A stretch of DNA of 64,000 bases, from NCBI RefSeq assembly GCF_022201045.2, contig NC_068556.1:2954001-3018000 (forward strand), in the 5' to 3' direction. Shown here one piece after another: positions 12,381 to 31,309 of this stretch (its first letter is position 1; each line of letters opens with the position of its first letter). Both the position numbers and the translations under genes were made by a program. Source of the stretch: Citrus sinensis (lineage: Eukaryota > Streptophyta > Magnoliopsida > Sapindales > Rutaceae). The notes under the pieces were generated by a model that had not been told where the DNA came from, ran no database searches, and was given only the letters and a program-made list of their open reading frames with translations.

Positions 12381-13696
12381 CTATTTCTAATGGCAAAAGC
12401 CTTCTGCTACCATAGCTTGTAGTTTATATATATGTTATATATGCCTTTTTTCGTTTTTGAATTTTTTTATTCCTATTCATTTTTATTGTTACAGTGGCCA
12501 AACTTCTGTTTGATTAATTGATAAACCTGATTGTTGTAGCGCATTATGCCTCCCTGATTATGTTTCCTTATAGTTGTAGAGCATTCATTAGGGCACAAGC
12601 TTATTCTTTGCTGCAGAAAGAAATGCATCTGGTTGAAAATGCAGGGGATTAAAATTTTGTATCCAATGGTTATTTTGCCAAGCCGTTTGGTCACACAATG
12701 GCTGAGGTTGGCAAGGTTTGCAGAAATAGATGCGCTAGTTCAACAATGGAACAATTTTGCTGCAATGTAAATATATCAATTTGATTTTTTTTTTTTTTTG
12801 TGCGTAGAATATTTTTATTGCATTATTGCAACTCACTTCAGAAGCCTGCTGCTGCATCTGAGTGGTTGCTACAATTAATTCGTCCACTGTTTAACCAGGG
12901 CAATTACTTGGGATGAAGTCATCCTGTTGGCATGAAAAATGAGATTCTTTACGAGCAAAGCTTAAATTATTGGAAAATTCCCCAGAGTTGTTTGCCATCG
13001 TTCTTAGAATGAAGTGGCGGCAAATTGTACGTGTTCAAATCAAATCACTCTGTACATTGGACTCATTGAAGAATAGCTGTAATTAAGATCAACAAAAACA
13101 AGAATTAGCAAGTGGCACAACATGTGGGTTCCTGAATTTTTACAATTTCTTAAGAGATGATGCAATTTGTTCACTTGTACTTAACAAGTTTCTAATTTCT
13201 AAACCCGTCCAGAAATGACCGCCATTCTTTAAAAATTATTTCAGAGTTATGACATTGAGAATGCAACAATACTCAACAAACTTCAAATTCAGGGACCTAT
13301 TTGTAACAAATGGGAGAATCTGTGGCTTTATTCGAAAATTACAAAAATAGGGACCCGAATACGGATTACAGCATTAAAATAGCAAACTCACGGGCATTGT
13401 ATATGTTTCTTAATGAATAAACGCTTTTATTCAAATACTATACCTTCCTGCCTTTCTGGTCTCTTGGAGAAGTTGAACGCAACTTGGTATTCAGTACTAA
13501 AATAATATGACTAAAATCCCTTTGGTAGCATACGACTCTTTCAACTACCAGATTCTAGCATTTAATTACTAACCTTTTATTTATTTATTTATTTCCTGAG
13601 GTAAAATTATTACAACAAAACAGAAACGAAGAACCCACCAACATGATAAAAGCCTCCGCGATGTCTGCTGGACAGAGAAATATTTTGGCAACAGAA
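12381..13696. other. Spacer between convergent MYB3R and aminotransferase genes
   Basis: This contains the 3' UTRs of two convergent genes and AT-rich spacer. No further gene, RNA or clear repeat is seen. Confidence 0.5.
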
Positions 13697-16889
<3,193 letters not shown>

Positions 16890-16993
16890 TTTCAGCTAAG
16901 CTCCTTTATTTATTTCGCTTTCGCTTTTCGGGCAAAGTGTTAAAGAAGATGATGATGAAGATGGCGACTGCGTGCTGGGTTTGTTTTCGTTTT

Positions 16994-17010
16994 TTATATA
17001 AATGACGTGA
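16994..17010 (-). promoter_or_regulatory. TATA box and ACGT element upstream of ASP3
   Basis: Read on the minus strand, a TTTATATAA-type box lies about 105-115 bases before the start codon, and TCACGTCA (17003-17010), a bZIP-type ACGT core, lies just upstream of it. Another TGACG core sits at about 17082. The spacing fits a core promoter; function is inferred. Confidence 0.45.
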
Positions 17011-18269
17011 GGTCAACAGTTTCAGCTTTCGATAACAAAAGCTTACGCGGCGGGTGACGGTGCTGGTGTCTGTTATTAGCTGACGTTATTATAAGATCAA
17101 AACGGGCCCCACTACCTTTTTCCGTCGAAGTGAATATATCAAATGGTATACCGTATACGTTTACCATTTGTATTAGGGTGTGTGGCTTACGAAACTTTAG
17201 CAAGGTCCTATGTATTGATAGTTAACGAATAAATGGATATAAATCGTTAAATTCGACACGATTATTAAATAGATCGAATTTAAATTAATATAATTTTTGT
17301 TGAGTTAGGTTAAAATTCTTAATTTATTTTTTAGAATAATAACATGATTATATTTTCTGTCCTGAATTAATTTATAGGTTCTAATTATTAAAATTCAAAT
17401 ATTATATATAATTATCTTCTTAATTTTTTTTAAAGATGAACATATACACAATATTTTTTTATAAAATTTTATATAAATTTAGACTTTTAATAGTATAAAA
17501 TATATAAAATATTAATAGATACACACATATAGACAAATTATTGAATAACACATTTATTTTGTGTTGGATCAAAATTTTAATATTTTATCATAATTATTAA
17601 ATATATCATATTTGATTCTGACTTATATTTGACACTACACAAATAAAATAAGAATTCGACACTACACAGACACAACTCGATAACATATTTTATCAGCTCT
17701 ATTGACAGTATAGGATAGGTGGGACCTCTTTGCTACCGTCCCTCTCGGAGAGTGAGGTGGTGATGGCAATTTTCGTGATATGTGAGATAAAGCTTTGTGT
17801 GTCGCGCGGGTCGAGGCGCAGTAATTACTATGCTCGTAAGGCTACCATGTAGCCGTCTCTTTACGATAAACTCGTTAATCGTCCCAGGAAGAGAATCGGG
17901 TCGAGAATGGGGCAGTGGCTTCTTGCATGGCTAAATTAAGATTTTGTCAACTTCTTGGAAGCGTTAACGTCTGTGTGGATAGGAAGATTCTTGGGCAGCT
18001 AAATAATAAATTCAAACCCACGCTCCAGCTAGTCGATGAATTTTGAGCAACACTTATTGACAATTTAGTAAATGTAAATCTATCCATGCTTAAAACATCT
18101 ATATAGAGTGACTCATTGTCCTTATTTAAATTCTTCAATAACACGAGACTCTCAATATTTAACCTCCAATTTGGTCCAGTGACAATATTGCAACAAAGAA
18201 GTTTGAGTGCAGAGCTAATCCACCCAACTCAAACAATAATGTTCTGGGAAAAAAAAAAAAAAAGCTGAT
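17011..18269. other. AT-rich spacer between the two aminotransferase genes
   Basis: No gene was recognised. The interval contains ASP3 promoter sequence, a long AT-rich stretch at about 17210-17700 and probably the 3' UTR of the second aminotransferase near 18.2 kb. Confidence 0.45.
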
Positions 18270-21918
<3,649 letters not shown>

Positions 21919-22210
21919 TTTGTATGCTGAACTTGAGAGACTACGATAATTAGATAAATTATAAGAAATTTTTTTTTTTTGGTGGGGGCAAGGACGCTAT
22001 GTGCGAGCAAATAACTACGATGTGTGTGGTTGATTTTTTTTTTTTTTTAGGTTGTTAATTTTTATAACTCTTATTCATAAGTCGATAATGATTCTATTTT
22101 CATTAAATATTGTGCAACTTTCATGATGCGTAGGCATAAATAAAATATATACAGGAATAGTCTTTTAAAAATTTCAGCTTCCTTTGTTTGATAAGAAGGG
22201 AGAATTGAGT

Positions 22211-23011
22211 GGGATATACCCATTTCTTTTAAAATATTTGATATATACCTAAAATTATAACACTCTTAAATTTTACACATATATACTTTAAAAAATTAAA
22301 AAAAATATAAAAATAACTACAATTAGATCCTCATAAAACTAAACCCAACTCCTCGAAGTCAGATAAATAGTCTAGAATACTCAACTTCAACCAAACCATA
22401 CACAATTAGTAATTTAGTATAAATTATCGACTTTTTCATGTTAGTCGGGTAAATAATCGAGAATATTCGACTTCAATTGAAATAAAAAAATTATCTGAAA
22501 TTTTGTTGATTTTTTCAAATAAGTCGAGTAAATAGTCGAGAATACCCGACTATTTAACCAAACCATACACAATTAGTAATTCAGCATAAATTCTTGACTT
22601 TTTCATGTTAGTCGGGTAAATAGTCGAGAATACTCGACTTCAATTGAAATAAAAAAATTATCTGAAATTTTTTTAATTTTTTCAAGTAAGTCGAGTAAAG
22701 AGTCGAGAATACCCTACTTTAATTTAACTTTACCCAATATTCATTCAGCAAAATTTTTTGACTTTTCATTGAAGTTCGGTAATTAGTTGAGAATACTCGA
22801 CTCAAATTAAAATGAAAATTTTCCTTTTAATTAAGTCAGGTAAAAAGTCGAGTATACTCGACTTTGATTGTGTTATTATGTAGAAGTCATGAGAGAGAAA
22901 GTAAACGTAAATAGATGGTTTTTTTAGGTTATTTTTTATTTTTTACACTTTCAGAAGGTATATGTTTGTAATGGGGTATAGATTTGGTATTTAAGCACAA
23001 ATGGGGCATAT
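22211..23011. mobile_element. Non-autonomous DNA element with long imperfect terminal inverted repeats and internal tandem repeats
   Basis: The left end (from GGGATATACCCATTTC) and the complement of the right end (ATATGCCCCATTTGTGC) align over roughly 90-100 bases, passing through ATATATACC/ATCTATACC and TACACATATA/TACAAACATATA. The interior is a tandem repeat array and there is no transposase frame. I could not identify a target-site duplication, so ends and family (Mutator-like or fold-back type) are uncertain. Confidence 0.5.
22340..22866. repeat. Tandem array, about 167-bp unit, with a recurring TCGAGAATACTCGA palindrome
   Basis: Units start at 22389 and 22556 (both with AACCAAACCATACACAA), followed by a degenerate third unit from about 22721 and a partial unit before 22389. 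Within each unit a module like GTAAATAGTCGAGAATACTC recurs two to three times, about seven times in all. Its core AGTCGAG-AATA-CTCGACT is an inverted repeat. Confidence 0.8.
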
Positions 23012-23089
23012 TTAAATAAAAAAACCCGTAGTCATTCTGCAAAAAACATATGAAAAATATAACTGGTGCAACTTTTAATTTCAGGTTTG

Positions 23090-23260
23090 CGAGCTAGCTT
23101 CAGTCAGCGCAGCAATCAAATGGGTAAAAACATACAGTAATTAAGCTAGCTGGATGGCAAGAGAAAGACATATTTAAATTATTACAAAAGAGATTGAAAG
23201 TTACCGCAAAGATAGGACTATCTGGAACTCCAAGAATGTTTTCATAAACACAAAGCAGAA
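23090..23260 (-). pseudogene. Aspartate aminotransferase exon 1 fragment (third copy)
   Basis: On the minus strand, VYENILGVPDSPIFA followed by a splice donor (GCG|GTAACT) matches the end of exon 1 of the adjacent gene (SAFEQVARAADIPIYA, GCG|GTAACT). The similarity runs on into intron 1, where both copies share AGCTGG-TGGCAA and a TTACAA stretch. No start codon and none of the other eleven exons were found, so this is a fragment left by a partial duplication. Confidence 0.65.
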
Positions 23261-23377
23261 TTGAAATTTTTTTTTTATTTAGTATTATAAATAAAGTGCT
23301 GATTTGGAAAAAAAAATGATAACAAAAAATGGGGCATCCATGCAAGTACTATGTTAACAAGCAATTAACAGTGGCAT

Positions 23378-25361
23378 TCAGGTGGATTCCGGTAAATTTT
23401 CACAGCTGCAGCAAGCGTGTCTTGAGGTATCAGGCACAGGCGAGTTAGGCCTGACCAAAAATGACTGAATGATAGAGGCTTGTTCTGAATCATTCCTGTG
23501 CCTTCTTTGCTCAGTGCCGATAGCCCAGAGACTGATAACTACTAGTGCGAGGACATTGATCTGTAAATATGGATACCACAAAATGTCAGTCTATTTTGAA
23601 ATGAGAACAATGTTTCATTAACTAAATGGTACTAAAATTGGTAGACAAGCATTCCGTCATTATCCAAATCAAATAACAATACGAGCGTGTCATCTCTATC
23701 TGGTTCTAATCAACTTCCATCAGTAGAAGCAATATCAGGAATACAGGATTTGTTACCTGTGGCACCAAAATCAGAATTGTAACGAACCGACACATCTTTA
23801 GATGGAAGAGCCAGAAGATCTTGAACTTTGTATGGTATTTGTCAATTAACTTGGCAAATAGCTGTGACAAATCCACATGCTTGAAAAATAAATCTAATGA
23901 TAAGAATGAGAGTAGTTCTGCAATCCTAACGAAACAATCTTGTAAAAGCATACCATTTTCCAGTCCATCCTGAAGAATATTGCAACAACCACAGCAAGTT
24001 CAAGTAAAAGGAGGGAGATGATTGTGACAATGTACTAAAACCAAGTTGAGGACTAACTTGATGAGCCAATGAATAGGAATAGTAAAAGAAGTACAAATAA
24101 AATTCTATAAAATCATAGCTTATGCATCAGCTTGTAAAATGGAAAACAAATATGATCAGCATCGTATATATAAATTGGGTTTTTTTTTTTCCCTCACTAA
24201 GCACGCAGTGGAAGCCAAATCCTCCAGAAAGAAAATTTCAATTGTCATTTAATAATATTTTTCTGAGCAAGGGTACCGGATATGAGGTAAAGAAGCTCAT
24301 CAGAAGGATACTATACAAAGAGTAGAATGGCTGATACAATTTGAAACCATATGACCAACGACTGTGCTCAAGCAAGCGGCAATTCCGACACCCAAACATG
24401 TGAGTATAAACCTGTGATCAAACAAAAGAAACTTTTTTTACAAGTGTGGTAAATCATAAATTAAGGGTGAAAAGTGAATTTCCTAAGACGATGTATGCCA
24501 ATCAATTTCCAATCCTAAACATGCGTGTATAGACTCTGTTTGCGCATGAAGAAGAAACATGTTGCATATGTAGGAATGACATTTCAGTTATCTCATTTCC
24601 AGGTTCTCTTAGTTCCATTAAAAACATGCTTGCAAGTTCCACATTGTTTAAGAAACTACGGCTCGGTTTGGAATTGTGGTGTCATGGCTTCGAAGCCACA
24701 ATTACTGTAAAATGGAAACACTAGTTATCAAGTGAAAGTAGATAGATGTTTTGGTAAACTTTTAGTAAGAATAATATATAGATTACTCATCAAACAGCTG
24801 TCTATCAGGTACGTTTACCAAACAATTTTAATAGCATAAACATTGCTTTGGAAGCACAACGTGCTACCCAGCTAGAGAAACGTAGTCTGATTAATGACAT
24901 ATACAGAACGGGAGCAAATAGACAACTTGTTGAAATAATGGATAAATAATTTTATATCTACTAACTTAAGAGGAATCAATTAAGAAAACATACCCCAACC
25001 AGAACAACTACCAAGAGAGCGACTAGTGAGCTACCCACAATGAAACAGCCACTACTTGGGCAAAAAGTTCTATGTTTCAGCATAACCCATCTCATCAGCC
25101 ATCATCAAGAGATATAAAAAAAATAATAATAAAAGGAGGCTCTAAATCTAAATAAGCGAATGAAGCTAATAAACCAAACAAGGATAGAAACTAAAACCAT
25201 GGTCTGGGAAAAGATGCAGTTGCTGGAAGCTGAGCAACACCACCATTCCATTTCTTTTGAAGCCACAGGGAGTAAATAATCATTCCAATAGCTAACAGAA
25301 GAATTATCAGGTTCACAATCCTTATGGACTTTTGCAAGCAACACCTGGCACACCTCACCAT
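23378..25361 (-). CDS. Tetraspanin-like membrane protein (TOM2A/TET18-20 type), 5 exons
   Basis: Exons 25198-25361, 24312-24411, 23954-24034, 23757-23861 and 23378-23560 join in phase to 210 residues. Four hydrophobic segments are visible: TM1 (IRIVNLIILLLAIGMIIYSL), TM2 (FILTCLGVGIAACLSTVVGH), TM3 (YIVTIISLLLLELAVVVAIF) and TM4 (VTILILVPQINVLALVVISL), followed by a polar cytoplasmic tail ending ENLPEST. The N-terminus MVRCARCCLQ has a Cys cluster suited to palmitoylation, and the loop between TM3 and TM4 (from RMDWKMLFAKLIDKYH) is short, as in the plant TOM2A-related tetraspanins. These organise membrane microdomains, and tobacco/Arabidopsis relatives support tobamovirus replication. The first donor (ATG|GTTTTA) is a weak GT site, so exon 1's 3' border is the least certain part; it restores the expected P-W-F-I junction. 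Confidence 0.75.
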
Positions 25362-26078
25362 TTTTGGTTCTGCTGCTGTTCTCTTATTACAACCTCGTCC
25401 TTTTTTCCTTCAACAATATAAAGAGAGACACAGCGTAACACCGCGCAGTTGAAAGTTTAGTGCATGCTTTACCTACCGTTCATACGTTTTCAACATGGCG
25501 ACACATAGGCCGCTGGTACCCTTTACTTCTTAATTTCTTTCTCATCCAATCAAGATTTGCGAACTGCAAACCCAACTCAACATTGCACGTTGAAATTGCA
25601 TACCATATATATATTTTTTAATGGTTAAAATAGATAGAATTATTCTACCACAACCCAAAAATCTACCATGGTTAGTTTAAAAATCCATTCTCACTTATAT
25701 TTGAGGTTTAAATTTTCAAATTGTCTTAAACACACTGTCCATTTTATATAAACTCCGCATCGCCTGCATAACGCTGGGTGCGTATTAGAAAATTTCAAAA
25801 CTACCGGCAAAATTGCGAGCTGAAAAGTTGTCGACAGAATGAGCAACTTCTTTAACTCCTTTGGTGCAACTACTAAGAATACATGTATAATAATTTTTTA
25901 AATTAAAAAAAAATGTAGAAACTGAATTACATTCCAAAGCTAAACATAGACATCTCACTAATTCAAACGAGAAAATGCCAACTAAGTAGTACAAAATCTC
26001 TGTCATTTATCGAATAGATAGAAAAAGGAAGGGGAAACCGGAAGCAGCAGAGAAGTTGAAGTCCGGCATGGTGTCAGC
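25362..26078. other. Spacer between tetraspanin-like gene and eIF3L
   Basis: Both neighbours are on the minus strand, so this holds the tetraspanin promoter and the eIF3L 3' UTR. No other gene is recognised. Confidence 0.5.
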
Positions 26079-29000
26079 TCAGTCCAGCCTTACCCTGTCC
26101 AAATCATTAATCAACCCTTCGAGCTGCACAAGCGATATGGAAAAATTGTAACAACAGTTCATGTAGAATAATATATCAAGTTACAATCAGGAAGGTTTGT
26201 TTATGACAGGAAAAGAAAATGGGCATACCTTGGCAATCTGCCGCAAGAAAAAATCACCATATCGCTTCACCGGCTTGGACTCAACTACATGAATCATATT
26301 CTGCAGCAATGGAGATAATGATTTCAGTGCCACAGCATAGAAATTCTTCCACAGAACCTCCAATAGATATCTTCATTCTTTGCAAGTAATTTTAGTCATA
26401 TAATTACTTCTACATAGAATATCCTATAACTAATCCAGCAATCATTGTCAAACTTTTATCATTACATCATATCATACATATAGTTGCATGAATAAATGTG
26501 ACTGTCAGCACACAAACACAAGTGCAGTCAGACAGAAAGCCAAATGAAGGAATATTCGCGTATATCTAATGTTGCAACTTAAAGCCAAAAGAATATGCAG
26601 TGAAATAAATGACCTCAAAATTAAACCACAAAAAAAAAGGAAAAACAGCAAGCTGACATACATCATCAATGTAGAAATCCACATCTGCATTAGAAGTAAT
26701 CTTCCCATCAGAATCAACGGCGTGAGTCTTGTGCTTGTATGTCATCAGGATAGTCCTATAAAACATTATGGCAACAAACTCAGAAAATCACGTTCGATAA
26801 GATCAATACAAAAGGACGAACAGACCAAAAGACAAAATTCTACCTAAGAGTGGGCTCATCCACTTCCATGTAAGTTGCAAGCTCCGAAAGGTACAGTGAT
26901 GAATACACTTTCAAGAAAGATCGGACTCCTGATAATAATTGTTGCTGCTTCACCTCATAAAGGAAAAGCTTCAACTGGAGTCTATAGGCATCCTGCAAAA
27001 TTATAAGCCACACCATATATCACACTCAAACCAAATTACCTACCAAAAAACTTGGTTAACACTACATTACCAAAGGAAAAGAAAAATACAGAGGAAATAC
27101 TATGTACAAAGCTAAGAGTGAAATTCACATCTTTGTGTCTGCACCATAGTCTTAATGCAATTATAAAAACTGACTTTAAGAAGCTTTAATAAATCAAATT
27201 TCACAACACCAGTACATCAGATTGTACAGCACCTCCAAACAATACATGTGGGTCTTGTTTAAGTTCTCATATCAATAGCACAAATGACTGAATTTCAGAT
27301 AGCCAAATTTTTCATAGCATTGGCGCTCTTTTGGGATAATATCATGATGTTTTAGCTATTGAAACCTAAGCCATTAAATGTTATCGAAAATTACTCAACC
27401 CAATCTACTTGACAACTTTCACTTTTTACTTTTCAATTCCCCAATACTTTCTCCTTCAGCATTCATAACGCTCAAAACCCATAAGTAATTAAAGCATTAC
27501 TTCTGTGCTACTTTGACCTCCAGCAGTGCTAGCTACCAAGAACAATATTTAACTCCACAACAATAGAATAGTTTTCTTTTAGATGCTTCTTTATTAAACT
27601 AGTCACTAGCTGGTCAATGACATGCAGGCCCACATAACCCAGAAAGCACATACCTGGTTGTAATTTACAAGAGGCTCCTCAAAGCTCGGAGCAGAGGGAG
27701 TAATGAACTTAGGACATGCATACGAGAAGAGCTCATCATAGATAGAAAATGCTTCATCATCATATCTTTGCATCCGAATCATCTTCTCCCCATATTTCTC
27801 CCGTAGTTGCGAGTTCACAGTCTCCTCAACATGCTTCACTTGGGGACAAAGAGAAAGACAAATTGCCAGCAAGGCATACATCTGCTCATTCTTCTTTAGT
27901 ATCTGCTCATACTGTGGAGATTTCTGATGGTATTGCTTGGTCTTGTATATGTACAGGAGAATCTTATTAAATTCACGAATGGCATCCACATACCTTCAGA
28001 GAAAAGAAAAGAAAAACCATATACTATGAGATCCAGATCCAACGACAAAGGGAAACAAAGATTAAGAACAGTTAGTAAGGATGAACAATGACTTCAAAGA
28101 ATGTGGGAGATGTGCTGTTTTTTTTTTTTGGTGGGGGGGGGGGGGGGGGGGGACAGCTCGGATATAGTCTGAAAATTATTTGCCATAAGCTAGTAATGGT
28201 CCAAACTCTTTTAACAAATTTTTTAAGCAAGAGGAAATTATCATTCAGCAATCAACTATCACGAACATATAAACTTATCAAACACATAAAAATTCAAAAG
28301 AAGAGCGATTTATGAACATACATAGAGAGATACAAAGAATGTAAAACAAACAGGTAACAGACCAGAGGACAAACATACCTCCGCAACATAAGATTGGCAA
28401 ACCCATAATGGTAAATGGTAGTAATGTGACTTCCTATAACACTGGTGTAAACACCTTGTTGAGTAATGTCAATTGGCTGTAAGCACTTAAGACCAGTATG
28501 ATAATCACCCAGAAGACAGTGAACACGCAGCAAACCAACCATGCTGAAATACCCCAAAACTTTCAACACATTGCTTCCACCATTGTAATCATAACCATCA
28601 GTGGCTGTAAACTGCTCAAGGCCTTCCTTCTCACGCTCCAAAATCTGAATGATCATCGACTTCTCCACGAGTGCTTGCAAGAAATTGAGCACGCCATAAA
28701 CATTCCAAGCCTGTAGCAAGACCATCACCGTCTCAAATCATTCCATAATGGCAACCAAAGAGAAGAACAGAGATGAAACCATTACAAAACCTGATCATAC
28801 TGCCTCAAAAGTGCAATCTCCTGCTCTGTCTTGTTCTTCATCTTGGCTCTGTACTGACAGAAACTCTGGAACTGGTAAACAAACTCATCCACCATATCCC
28901 ACAACCACTGGTTTGGCAACTGCATATTCACCACTCCATGCAGCACCACCTGATAACACACGCGCAGACGTAAATAAGGAAATACATTAAAACCTCTCAA

Positions 29001-29565
29001 AAGTTACACAAGCTATTACTCTCCTGGCCAAATTTTCAATCACTTTATGCAAACTATTATTCTCTACGGCCAAAATTTCAACCATTACTATTATTTAATT
29101 AAACAGTCTCTCTAAATAACATAACTGTTAAATAAATTAGTGGAAAAATCATTCATGATGATAATATAAGCTTACCTGAAACAGGCTACAATAATTGTCC
29201 CAAGAATCAATCCTCTGCTTGAGAGTAGGCGACAATCTAGCGTACAAGTGGCGGAACCACATCTCGCGATAGAGAAGACAGAAAACATGATCATTGTCAA
29301 CATAATGAGCGACGGCGTCAACGGATGGCCAGGGAGTATCCTTGAAGAGGCGGTCGGAGAGACTCTGAAACGACGTCTCGTACATCTGGTGGATCTCGTA
29401 GACATTCTTCTCGCGAATGTGGCGGTAAAGATGAACAACGAATGACTTTACGGAGTCAGGCACGAAGTTAGGGTCGTAGCCTAGGTCTTGGGATGAAGCG
29501 CGCGCATCCGCTGAACCATCGTAATCGGCCGGAGCGTCTTCGTAATCGTAACTAGCTGCCGCCAT
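26079..29565 (-). CDS. eIF3L: Eukaryotic translation initiation factor 3 subunit L, 8 exons
   Basis: Exons 29176-29565, 28791-28949, 28379-28710, 27654-27993, 26844-26992, 26662-26755, 26229-26300 and 26079-26123 give 526 residues with no break, the usual length for plant eIF3L. The subunit is part of the PCI/MPN scaffold of eIF3, which recruits mRNA and Met-tRNA to the 40S ribosome; in Arabidopsis it was first listed as PAF67-like. The protein starts MAAASYDYEDAPADYDG, then has the conserved VPDSVKSFVVHLYRHI, WFRHLYARLSPTLKQRIDSW, NQWLWDMVDEFVYQFQSF, WNVYGVLNFLQALVEKS, VKHVEETVNSQLREKYG and a C-terminal PCI-like region ending LEGLINDLDRVRLD. A 20-G homopolymer lies in intron 3. Confidence 0.96.
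28133..28152. repeat. Poly-G tract, 20 bases, in an eIF3L intron
   Basis: A run of about 20 G follows a poly-T tract and GGT. It lies inside the intron between exons 28379-28710 and 27654-27993. Confidence 0.9.
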
Positions 29566-29682
29566 TATTGCTTATAGATCAGAGTTTAATTCGTGCACTA
29601 TACAAAGGGAAAGGCGGAGGTAGAGGAGGAGATGGGATGGAGAGTGAGAAACTGAAAAGAGAGAGAGAGAGAGAAGAGAGTA

Positions 29683-29746
29683 TTAGGGTTTACTGAGAGA
29701 GCGGATGTGCAATTGGATTAGGATTTGATTGGTTGGCCTTTGGGCT
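29683..29746 (-). promoter_or_regulatory. eIF3L promoter: telo-box and site II
   Basis: TTAGGGTTT (telo-box in minus orientation) lies at 29683-29691, 118 bases before the eIF3L start codon, and TGGGCT (site II) at 29741-29746. A GA-rich leader lies between the telo-box and the gene. This is the usual combination for plant translation genes. Confidence 0.6.
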
Positions 29747-29808
29747 TTTAACCCATTAGGTTCGACTTAAGAACTAGCTGCTGCCTAGTGTCAAAAAGGC
29801 TTGAAATT

Positions 29809-30203
29809 GGGGATCCACACCTATCCGGATGCGGATTCAGATCCACTTACATCTTAAAAATCGAATATTCGAATTTATTTTTTTAAATAAATTAATAAAA
29901 ATTAAAATTTATATAAGAAAATACAAACCCTAAACTAAAAATCCATTACACATAATACACGCAAGTACCCATAAAACATTATGTAAGATTATCTTAGATT
30001 TGTTTAGTATTAGATGATTATTTTTTTTAAATAATTAAAAGATTGTGAATTTACAAATAAATATTATAAATGTATGAATTTGGATACTCAGAATCTGTAC
30101 ATATATAACCCTCATTTGAATCCACAATAAATAATACAAATCCGGATAAGGATCCGGATTGCAAATTATCAATGCGGATCCGGATTCGGATTTTGACATC
30201 CCT
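29809..30203. repeat. CCGGAT-rich repeat, possible MITE
   Basis: The left end GGGGATCCACACCTATCCGG and right end ...GGATTTTGACATCCC are roughly inverted. TCCGGAT-type motifs recur near both ends (29823-29850 and 30140-30195). The terminal repeats are poor and no target duplication is clear. Confidence 0.35.
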
Positions 30204-30266
30204 AAGTTTGGGTTTGTTGGAGTGAGTTTGGGGTTCTTTCTTTTATTCTTCAATAGTTTCTCATTT

Positions 30267-30684
30267 AAGTATCTATTTAGTATAGCTTATCTAATGACCG
30301 TAAGTATTTATTTAATGTCATAAACTCTTTTTAAATAATGTTGTTGTTGTTTGAGTTCAGCTTTTAAAGATTAAATAAATTATTTTGTTTAATAGAAGCA
30401 AAACCTCAAATTTTGGATTTTTTAGAGTAGAGGTTGAAAAGTTTTTTTTTAAAATGCTAACATGTCTAAAATATCATTTATTTATGTGATAATCTTTTTT
30501 CATTCATTTTATTGCATAACTTTAAAAAAACTTACCTGTTAAAGTAATTTTATAATTTTTAATAAAAAATTTTATTGACAACTAAATAATTAATATTTTT
30601 TGGTGAAAAGTCTACTTATAAAAGTCCAACTAATAAAAACTCTACTTAAATAAATTTTATTTGAAAAATTATATCAAATAACGC
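30267..30684. mobile_element. MITE, copy 1 of a two-copy family (Tourist/hAT-like)
   Basis: The segment is absent from the otherwise matching intron sequence at about 33875 (CTCATCTAAAACAT), so that locus is an empty site. It resembles 49412-49793 along much of its length. The ends TAAGTATCTATTTAGTATA and ATATCAAATAACGCCTAA are imperfect inverted repeats with a possible TAA duplication. There is no coding capacity. Confidence 0.6.
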
Positions 30685-30705
30685 CTAAAACATCTACATC
30701 ACTTG

Positions 30706-30876
30706 CAGGGATAAAAATCTTCTCCTGATTTGAGCTCTCATGAGATTTTAAAGATTTTGTGTCATGTGTCTTTAAATGATAGTATATGTGTGGGATTTAA
30801 TTTATTTATTAATTAGTAATCACTCACATATGTTTTTACTCAATAAAAAATCAGATAATGAGAGAATCTTGATCCC
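30706..30876. mobile_element. 171-bp MITE with ACTTG flanking repeats
   Basis: CAGGGATAAAAATCTTCTCC at the left and the complement of GAGAGAATCTTGATCCC at the right are inverted repeats. ACTTG flanks both sides (30701-30705, 30877-30881). The matching intron at 33.9 kb lacks it (CACCACTTAGAGAC), confirming insertion. Confidence 0.7.
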
Positions 30877-31223
30877 ACTTGAAGACGTGCTTTCTAATGT
30901 TATTCATGCACTGATACATATTGCATAAGACATCAATTTCATTATATTTAAAAATGATAGATCGTCTCCCTACCGGGAAAGTTCATTGAGAATTAAATTT
31001 CTTTTACCAAATCAAGAATGAAGTTTGCTCCTAACATTTGGATGCCTGTAAGTAATGAGACGGCTGAAATAAGATGTGCATTAATTTGCCTTTGAATAAG
31101 TAATATATAAAATACTGAAAAAATAATCTCCACTCCAGGGCTTCGATATTAGAGGGGAAGACTTTGCATTCCAATTTCCAAGACGTGAAGGATTTTCCAA
31201 AGCTGTAAATTAAACATTGGAAC

Positions 31224-31246
31224 TATATATATATATATATATATAT
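31224..31246. repeat. (TA)n microsatellite
   Basis: About eleven TA dinucleotides in a row. Confidence 0.95.
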
Positions 31247-31309
31247 CTACACAACGTCCTGACTCGCACTGCATTCTGCTTTTTTGATATCACGTCATCA
31301 CCTCGGGGT

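Larger units (their letters stand above)
29776..31060. pseudogene. Partial, decayed copy of the neighbouring membrane-protein gene (part of exon 3 plus intron 2)
   Basis: Bases 29776-29806 (CTGCCTAGTGTCAAAAAGGC) match coding exon 3 of the membrane-protein gene at 33031-33056. Then 30205-30264, 30685-30705 and 30877-31060 match 33819-34040 in intron 2 of that gene in the same order and orientation, including CTAAAACAT, GTGCTTTCTAATGTT and CAATTTCATTATATTT. Three insertions interrupt the match. It cannot encode protein. Confidence 0.65.

Noticed and set aside
24658-24860. Possible MITE (GGCTCGGTTTGGAATTG ... ACCAAACAATTTT)
   Set aside because: The inverted ends are too short and uneven, and no target duplication was found.
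24985-25060. Hydrophobic minus-strand stretch CFIVGSSLVALLVVVLVG with flanking splice-like sites, as an extra tetraspanin exon
   Set aside because: Including it breaks the phase between exon 1 and the TM2 exon, and skipping it restores the expected P-W-F-I junction. Probably chance in intron 1.
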